From Cycas panzhihuaensis (taxonomy: Eukaryota > Cycadophyta): 64,000 bases of DNA. Shown here one piece after another: positions 57,141 to 64,000 of this stretch. The notes beneath the pieces are model-generated. The model was not told the origin of the DNA. It saw only the letters and a program-made list of their open reading frames with translations, and searched no databases. How positions within the stretch are numbered: position 1 is the first letter of the stretch; each line of letters opens with the position of its first letter. A program made the position numbers and the translations under genes. The stretch is taken from contig CM041465.1 of assembly GCA_023213395.1 (NCBI GenBank), positions 9,920,001 through 9,984,000 of the forward strand. Direction: 5' to 3'.

Positions 57141-58428
57141 AATAATTTTGTTAAACTTTAATCTTCATTTTATAAAAAACTTTAATTTTTAATTTCTTCT
57201 TTTCAAAATATACAATGCAATAAATTAGTCAAAATGTGACAGTCTACTTAAAACCACGATTACATAGTCAAAAGCATGATTTTGTTATTAAAAGTATGAT
57301 TTTCTAATTCCACCATCAAATTGCCAAATCACATTTTTAATAACATTGTCACATTTTAAATGTTGTTTCTACATTTTCACCTTGTGAAATCATGTTTTTG
57401 ATCAAAAAAATTAGTTAAAAAAAAAAAATTATGAGGGAAACTCACTAGATACCTCACTGTTCACTACATCCTCTCTACATCCACCTTCTAGAACTGATCT
57501 CTCCCTAGAATAGCTCTATATCACCTTAAAAATCATTGGAGAAGGCCCTCTAGGTGGTTATTTTTCAACTCCCTCATGTAAAAATGAAATCAAAATTACT
57601 TGTTTCTCTTTTTAAAAGAGAGGGCCCTTTTCTCTTCCTTTTAGGTAAAATTTTTTCTTCCATTCATTGGGTTTATCCATGTGAATCTTATCCTTTTATA
57701 GTTGTTATTCTTGGATAAAGTCCCTATGAAATAAGAAAAGATGTGCCTTTTATCGATTAGGGTTAATTGTTGACCTTAACACATTTCTCTTTCATGGAAC
57801 ATTTTAGAGGCCCGAATGTGTTATCTTTCATTCATTTTGATGCTCATCTTAATTCTCATTTTAGCCTCTAAAGATCTATGAGCCCCTTTTACCTATTGAA
57901 GAGTTAAAACAATGACAGGGTAAGCTCTGAATCACTTCATCTTATTAATGAGCTTAAACTATGATGGAAGACTATGAAAAGTCACCTACTAATGAGTTGA
58001 AACTATGGTAGTCCAAGGCTTCAAAAATTCACCTATTAATAAGCCCAAAAACTATGATAGTCTATCCTTTATGTCTCTATAAAATGACCTTATCCTCCAA
58101 TCTATGGTTAATAAGAGATAAACTATGATTAGCTAAGTTCTTAAGTCTCATTTAGTTTGTGGGTATTTAGCATCACTTTTTCATTCAAAATGTGTAAACT
58201 CAATCTATTTGGGTAAGCATTTAGGTAATATCTATTTAGCTTATCATTTTAGAGACCTCAGATTTTGTTCAACTCCATTGTAGTATATTTTGTCAATTAG
58301 TAAACTTTCATTCATATACCTCATATGTATCTTTTTCCTAATAGAAAATTCCCTCACTATAATCATTATCACCTTTCACCATCCTACTTCCCTTCTAAAG
58401 TAGGAGTTTCAAGTGCCAAAGGCATAAA
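57141..58428 (+). other. Element A 3' region (last part)
   Basis: Non-coding AT-rich sequence runs up to the 3' LTR. Direct phrase repeats of the form CTATGATAGTC..AAAGGCTTCAAAAA and ATGAGTTGAAACTATGGTAG occur at 57900-58080. The last bases AAGTGCCAAAGGCATAAA (58411-58428) are a weak polypurine-tract candidate. Confidence 0.5.
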
Positions 58429-60704
58429 TGTTTCACCAAAAATTGGCCCTCAATCAATTCTCCTTACTATTGATGAGTTTCTCATTTTATTTACTTTTGA
58501 TATGATTACATATGCTTATTCTTTTGATCTAGTAGGCCATGTTTTGATGAAATGTGATATTAATTTCATGGGTGATGCATATTGAATGATTATGGTTATG
58601 TTATTATGTTATCACCTATTGATGACTAATAACTATGACATTAAAATCTCTCCTTTTTTATCATTCTGACTCGCTTTTTCTTTAAAACACTTGTTTGCTT
58701 TGAACTTTTCTTTTGATTCACCTTTAAAATCATCTCTTTTTATTATTTTTAGGCTTGTGCTTATAGTTTTCAACTATTTTGGGCTATTTTTCTCATTGAT
58801 TGAGTCATTTGTACTTAAATTTATTGATAAAAAAATATTTTTTGACTTATAAATGAGTCTTTTGACCTCCTGACTCGTCGCATTTTTGGTCTTACTAAAA
58901 ACATGATTGGTCATATTTTATTAAGAAAGTCATATTTTTTGTTGTTAATAAAACGTAACTAGTCATGTTTTTTATTGTTATGCATGTAAAATGTTTCACT
59001 GCGGTAGTTTTTTATATGTCACTACCTAGATTCTATGGAAACGTGCCCCATTCACATCCATAACTCTTGGAAAGCACTATTGTGTTGTATCATTTATCCT
59101 TTTGGTGTGAGAGAGATCAAGCTTTGGTGTGTGATTCTTGAGATTTTGAGAGATTTTCATTGCTATTTAGAGAACTATCTTGAAGAAAAAGTGATGTCAA
59201 GGGAAGAAATTTGAAACTCAGTTTGCTAACTTACTCATACATGAATTTTAATAATTGATGCTTCTTAAAGTACTTAGTTTCTTACAAAATATGTAGCTTC
59301 AAACTTCTCTTTCCTTGTAAGATCTTTTGATGATTGTTTGTGATCAAAATTGTTTCTCCCATCTTTTCAACTTCTGAGATACCTTTGTTTATGTCTTTTC
59401 CTTGGGAAACTTGGATGAAAGGTTAGCCCTTTATGGGAAGAAAAGGAGTAGATTGTTATGAAGAATAATCATCTCTTCACTATTGAGATAGCTACTCTCT
59501 CCCATTCTCCTTAACTATCCAATTTCCTAAGAGGTTTAATTTTACTTTTTACTTATTTATGGCTACTATTGATCTAGTTATTCTCATGTTTCTTCTTTTT
59601 TGCTTGTTGGTTTTAAGGGAACACTTGAAGAAGTTTGATCACATTTGAAAGAGAGAAAGTCATTTTAAGGTAAAATTTCATTAATAAACTAGAAATTATA
59701 GAAAATTACTAGTATTGTTTTGTTTGATTTCATTCCTTTCAGTTTCTCTTATTTTAGAAAAGAAATATGAATTTATGAATGATATGCTTTTGCTATAATT
59801 AGATTGCATGAGATTCAAGGATCCTATGATGTCCAAAAGTCTCCATAAGTGTTAGAATCTCTCTATTATCCTAGTTCAGTTTTTACTTCTAAAAAGTTTA
59901 ATTGTGGCTGGTTGTATATTACTTTATGGACTAAATATTATTCATAGTGATTGAAATATATTTTTGAGATCTCTCTTTTCTCTTGAAATCTTTCTCCAAA
60001 GAAGAAAATAGCATATGAATTAAATAAAAAGCATTATAGAACCATCACATATTATTTGATCTTTCATTAAATTACATATATAGTTGCATGTTATGCTAGT
60101 TGCATTTTATATTAGTTATTCTTATGAAAAAAATGTGTTTTGCATTTATAAAAAATAGTTTCTTTTTTGTTCTTAGTGTTATTTATTTTATAAACAAAAA
60201 CTAAAAAGGAAAAGAAAAAGTAATTATATATGTAATTAGTTCTTTTAATTATTAATTGAAAAGAAGGTAGTTAGATCTTATTATTTTATTGTTCACCCTT
60301 ATGATTGCATTTCATCTAAAAACATAAAAGAAAAAGAGAGAAAACCTTTCATCACCTAACCCTTTTTCCTTCATTTTAGTAAAACTCAAAAAACTGAAAG
60401 AATATAAGGAAAGGAGTCCTTAGGAAGGACATAAGATACATTGTTAGCATAATCCCAAATTTAAAACTCCTCTATATGATTATGTAGGCTAGTGGATTCT
60501 ACCATCCCTTTACATCCTAGCCTTTTTTTACTTCATTCATATCTTAGTTAAATGGTATAACTAGGTGAAGGCTCCTTCTTAAGAGTTGACAAAGGTAGTT
60601 TGTTAGGTTCTCTTAAGCTTCTTGTCTCTTAGAGTAGACTTGAAACATAGGAAACATAATGCTAGTTAAGAGATACTTGGTCTAGGTGTAACTAAAGCAT
60701 GCCA
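58429..60704 (+). repeat. Element A 3' LTR
   Basis: 2.28-kb partner of 13096-15411, starting TGTTTCACC and ending GCATGCCA. The target copy GGGCC follows (60705-60709). The differences that are easy to see are mainly transitions plus short deletions. Confidence 0.92.
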
Positions 60705-60800
60705 GGGCCTTCCTAAAGTTATCAACAAAGATTCATGTAACATGTTCACTCTTAAGCCCCCATCCACAATCATTTTATATAAAGTTATTCTAAAGACCAT
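60705..60800 (-). pseudogene. Gypsy D protease, active-site part
   Basis: The minus strand reads KMIVDGGLRVNMLHESLLIT then L-G-R-P up to the A insertion. D-G-G-x-x-V-N-M-L is the retropepsin active-site region of OTA/Tat-type plant gypsy elements (D-G-G in place of D-S-G). It continues at 13095-12812 on the other side of A. Confidence 0.82.
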
Positions 60801-61489
60801 CATTAGAACTTTGGGATCTACTCCTACGTCTTTTATAGCCTTATATACTAGTTTTATTATTTATTTCAGTACTGATTACTAGAAGTAACCTACTTCCTAC
60901 CATTTAAACATGATTGATATATGAATTAATACTTTTAATTCAGTATGTATATCTTTTATGGTTTGTAACCATTGCTAAGGATTCATATCTTCTTATGGTT
61001 ACACTACTCTCCTCTTATAATGTAAGCCTTTAAATCTTTCTTGTTGTGCTTCCCCTATGGCATCTTAAAGGATTTTTACTACTTCCTACAGTTATTATTT
61101 CTCGATTACTAGATCTAGAAAATTATCTTGGTGAGGAGGTCCTATTGTCCTATCATTATGTGTTTGCAAATACATCGACTTTTCCTAGTCCAAAACCACA
61201 TCTACTAAATTTACATTTTGAATTTTCTTATTCTTTGGATAGTTTGCCCATTTGTGGTCTACTGGTCTATATTCTTCATAAATAAATTCCCTTCCTTTCT
61301 TTTCTAGTAGATAGATAGATCTATAATGTTCCTATCTTTAACATAATAAATAATGAATTGATCATATTTTTCCTTTATATTGCTTTAGTGTTCCACATTT
61401 TGTTCTTTATGAATAAATATTATAAATGTCTCCTTTATTATTTTTATTAGATAATATGATAACAATATTTTGGAGGCTAACATTTTAAT
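60801..61489 (-). other. Gypsy D gag-protease linker, no clear domain
   Basis: Decayed minus-strand continuation of D between the LTR-like insertion and the protease. No motif is recognised. The plus-strand open stretch 61046-61285 has no supporting feature. Confidence 0.4.
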
Positions 61490-62110
61490 AGGTTGGCAGT
61501 GTGGTTCCCCCCCAAACTTCTGTGGGGGGGTCCAAGGGGGTTGGGAGCCCCCCTTAGCTAGGGGGTATGGGGAGAGCTGAAACCCCCCCTAAAAAGAGAG
61601 GGTTCAAGGGTAATAGCCCCTAAGCCAAAAAGCTAGCACTGAAAGACATACTAAATTATAAAGAGAATCAAGGTCATTCATTCAAAATACCCTAGATTCG
61701 ATGGTTGAAATTTGTGCCTTATATGACCCTCTCATATAGCCTAATTTAGAGTATTTTTTTCATTATATTAATGGTATTTGATGTATTAGATGTACTGTGA
61801 GGAGTTGGGTAGTTGGTTGTTGTTGTTGTGAGAATTCTACTATAGATTATATATATTTCTCTATTCTTTGATAATAAAGATGGATACCTTTCCTGTGTGG
61901 TTATTTCCCTAGCATACTGTTAGGGTTTTACCACATTATATTGAGTGTATATGTGATGCTTTAGCCTTCTAATTTATTTATTATATTATCTATAATTTAA
62001 GAACTTGCATGTTAAATTTTAGTTTCAATTCATATAACTAGTTGCGAAAATAGTTTAGATCTTGGTGGCAGTTTCTAGTTATTAGGACTTAGTTTTCTTA
62101 ATAATTTTTA
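61490..62110 (+). repeat. Probable solo LTR or LTR remnant with G/C-rich block
   Basis: A sudden G- and C-run block (61505-61630; CCCCCCC, GGGGGGG, AGGGGGTATGGGGAG, CCCCCCC) is followed by TTCTCTATTCTTTGATAATA and AAGATGGATACC, then TTTCCTGTGTGGTTATTTCC and GTTAGGGTTTTACCAC. This resembles the 3' half of plant copia LTRs (polyadenylation-type AATAAAG, then GTTTCC..GGGTTTTACCAC). D's minus frame is disturbed here. I could not fix ends or a target duplication. Confidence 0.4.
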
Positions 62111-62299
62111 GGTCTAAAATAACATTCCCACGTATTTTGGTTATTCATTCATTAATTATCATACCATTTCATTAATCCTCCATGCTCGTTCTTTAGGATC
62201 CCTTACTAATTACAAGGTGGGGGAACACTAAATATTTTCCCTTGATTTTTCAAGTCACAAATGAGATAATTCTATGCATACCTTCTCTAACTCTTGATT

Positions 62300-63480
62300 T
62301 TATTACATGTTGACTAAGACATAAACTAATGGTTGTTACTTTAATGATTCCACCTCCTTCCTTAATGCTTTAATTTCTAGATTGGTATCCATCTACAATG
62401 TTTGTATAGACTGCATTGTAATACCTATTATTGAAAAATACATTGATGATTATATTGCCACCTGGGAGTAGGTTGATTTCATCTAATTTTTAAACTTAAG
62501 AGCTAATTCCCTTACTTGTTTATAATTATTCATTAGATGTAGTATTACCTTATCTCTATATTATGGTATTAATCCTTATACAAAATATTTTATTACCAAC
62601 ATGGGATTAATTACTATTATAGATTATATTTTATTCATGATGACTCTTATTCTTCCATCAAAATCATTAATAGATTCCCTGGGATATTGTTGGATCTCTG
62701 CCAAAGCATGTAGAATAGCTATTGGATCTCTTAATTTTTGGAATATATTTAAAAAGTACTCTTACAATTGCTCCCAATTCAACTATTATGTTGCTACATA
62801 CTAAAACCATGCAATGACTAATCATCTCAACGTTGAAAAAAAAGGGGCTTTTATTTCTCCTTGATCCATAATTCTTTTAATCTAGATCATATTTTTGAAT
62901 AATGCTAATTGATCACCTATATCCATGGATCCATCAAATTGGAGGCTAAAGAACATTGAGTCACTTTGCACAATAATATAAGGGGTTATACCTGCTTGAT
63001 TTCCTCCACTCGATACCCTACTTTATCCTACTATAAGCAATGTATTACTCCTTGTTGTACCTCCCATGCTACTACTTGGGCTTTCCATTAGTAGCTTATA
63101 AAGGCAATTTATTATGTGACTCAGAGTTTGAATCTCTAATAGATGATAATTCCAAGCTTGTTTGGCTATACTATATATACCTAATTCGATAGATTTTTCT
63201 ATTAGCATTAGTGTTTCATCTTTTAATAAATTTTCTTCTCCCACAAAATCCTTTTAACTATTTCTTTTGATACATATTACTTGCACTAGTTCTTTGCTTA
63301 TATGATCCTCTTCTAATACACACTTATGATTATTTCCATCTTTTGTCTATATCTCAGTTGCTCCTAGCTTTTATTCATTCACCTTATCCTTATTTATTAA
63401 CTTTCTTCTCTCTATCAAGTGTATAGATGGCTACCTCTTCACCTACTTTCTTGGTGTAATTATAAATCTAGGCATATGTA
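62300..63480 (-). pseudogene. Gypsy D gag
   Basis: The minus strand from 63244 reads MGEENLLKDETLMLIEKSIE, a Ser-rich stretch and GGNQAGITPYIIVQSD, then the gag core LQFDGSMDIGDQLALFKNMI (about 62940), IKAPFFSTLR and VIAWF (about 62830), WEQL-EYFLNIFQKLRDPIA and ILHALAEIQQYPRESINDFD then GRIRVIMNKI (about 62740-62620). These match the retrotransposon gag pattern A-x-x-W-x...W-x-x-L...F...F and the E-S-x-x-D/E-F region. About a dozen stops are scattered through it. It would form the capsid of D. Confidence 0.8.
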
Positions 63481-63489
63481 TTCTTGTTT

Positions 63490-64000
63490 GAAGTCTCTCT
63501 CTTTCCCAATGTTCCCGTTGATCGCAGTGCAATTCAACCTTTGCTTTGGGTGGCATAGAAGAAGACCCAATATTTCTACTTAGTCTTTCCTATTCTATTT
63601 AGCCTTAGTTTAAAATGGTAATGGAACCAATATGTACTTCTACCTATCAACTTTCATAAGTAGGCAAAATAGGCAATAATATCTTAATATACTTTAACCA
63701 AAACCATTAGAGTATAATAAATTCATAAAGCAAAACCATAATCATTACATTATGATGGGTTGCTTCTGGTTCTCTCACAACTAGAGGCAACTTGGAGTAA
63801 TACACACAGTGTCTAGAATAATATATAACAAGTATAATATATGCATGTATGTCACACTCTATAACAAAAATAATTATACATATATACATATGTATCTTAG
63901 AATTATTCTTCTATATTTATTCTTTATTATTTTATAACTACAGGCCAACCTGGTTGCAACTATTCCTCCTTTAAAAATTAGTTTCATATATGACTGATTA
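63490..64000 (-). other. Gypsy D gag start or leader, no clear domain
   Basis: Minus-strand sequence upstream of the recognisable gag, AT-rich at the window edge. The 5' LTR and primer site of D are not reached. Confidence 0.5.

Larger units (their letters stand above)
13096..60704 (+). mobile_element. Ty3/gypsy element A, Tat-type, with nested F(C), N2 and B(G)
   Basis: Direct LTRs of about 2.3 kb (13096-15411 and 58429-60704) bound a 47.6-kb span. The target duplication is AGGCC (13091-13095) and GGGCC (60705-60709), one transition apart. A's own sequence is gag at 15880-17700, protease at 17998-18390, reverse transcriptase/RNase H at 19030-20470, integrase at 20560-20843 and 35906-36850, and a long 3' region (36851-37439, 43069-45671, 56616-58428) that includes an antisense ORF remnant. 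The LGRPWI protease motif, the integrase type and the non-Met primer site fit the Tat lineage. Without insertions A would be about 15 kb. Confidence 0.92.
8294..64000 (-). mobile_element. Ty3/gypsy element D (oldest layer, minus strand, partial)
   Basis: D is read from the right edge leftwards: gag at about 63480-62300, protease start at 60800-60705, then (after removal of element A, 13096-60704) protease continuation at 13095-12812, a gag-like block, RNase H at 11850-11400, integrase at 11200-10060 and a 45-bp tandem array at 9965-8330. Joining the two sides of A after removing one target copy restores the protease frame, which proves they belong together. The 5' LTR lies right of the window and no 3' LTR was found. 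The integrase and RNase H are typical of plant OTA/Tat-like gypsy elements. Confidence 0.85.

Noticed and set aside
1-64000. tRNA or rRNA genes, CRISPR arrays, bacterial-type operons
   Set aside because: No cloverleaf or rRNA-like sequence was noticed, and the direct repeats are LTRs, tandem repeats or microsatellites. The tRNA-like TGGTATCAGAGC motifs are primer binding sites, not tRNA genes. A tRNA scan was not run.

Overview
This window looks like intergenic DNA from a large, repeat-rich seed-plant genome. It is AT-rich, has no intact host gene, and almost every base can be assigned to nested LTR retrotransposons of the Ty1/copia and Ty3/gypsy superfamilies. The plant assignment rests on the element types (initiator-Met primer sites, Tat-type gypsy elements with long LTRs, chromovirus-like gypsy elements, copia gag-pol with a UBN2-type gag) and on a captured fragment of a plastid SOUL/DUF2358 gene. 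The species cannot be named from sequence alone. Nearly all coding regions are broken by stops and frameshifts, and the visible decay is rich in C-to-T and G-to-A changes.

The oldest layer is a minus-strand Ty3/gypsy element (D), which runs from the right edge (gag about 63.4-62.3 kb) to a 45-bp tandem array at 8.3-9.97 kb. Copia element E (+ strand, 5' end outside the window, 3' LTR ending at 8293) sits beside that array and itself contains a small non-autonomous LTR element N1 (810-5046, duplicated target CCTAC). D's protease domain is split by a large Tat-type gypsy element A (+, 13096-60704, LTRs about 2.3 kb, target AGGCC/GGGCC).

Inside A lie three further insertions. Copia F (-, 20844-35905, target ATGCC/ATGCT) splits A's integrase and carries in its own leader gypsy C (-, 28171-34879, target TATAT, in an AT microsatellite). 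Non-autonomous element N2 (+, 37440-43063, target AAATT) lies in A's 3' region. Gypsy B (+, 45672-56610, target TACCT/TGCCT) belongs to the same family as C and holds a truncated copia (G, -) flanked by a 971-bp duplication of B's own reverse transcriptase region. The nesting is therefore up to four deep (D > A > F > C).

The most unusual part is the N1/N2 pair. Both have LTRs, an initiator-Met primer site, a long leader, a partial copia-type gag and a polypurine tract, but no pol. In both, the gag is followed by the same unrecognised tail, and N2 carries about 0.95 kb of a host SOUL/DUF2358 plastid heme-binding-type gene in antisense orientation. Other points of interest are a D element whose reverse transcriptase seems replaced by a second gag-like segment, an antisense ORF remnant downstream of A's pol, coding sequence of B/C that runs through the polypurine tract into the LTR, and the gypsy-copia-gypsy chimera in B.
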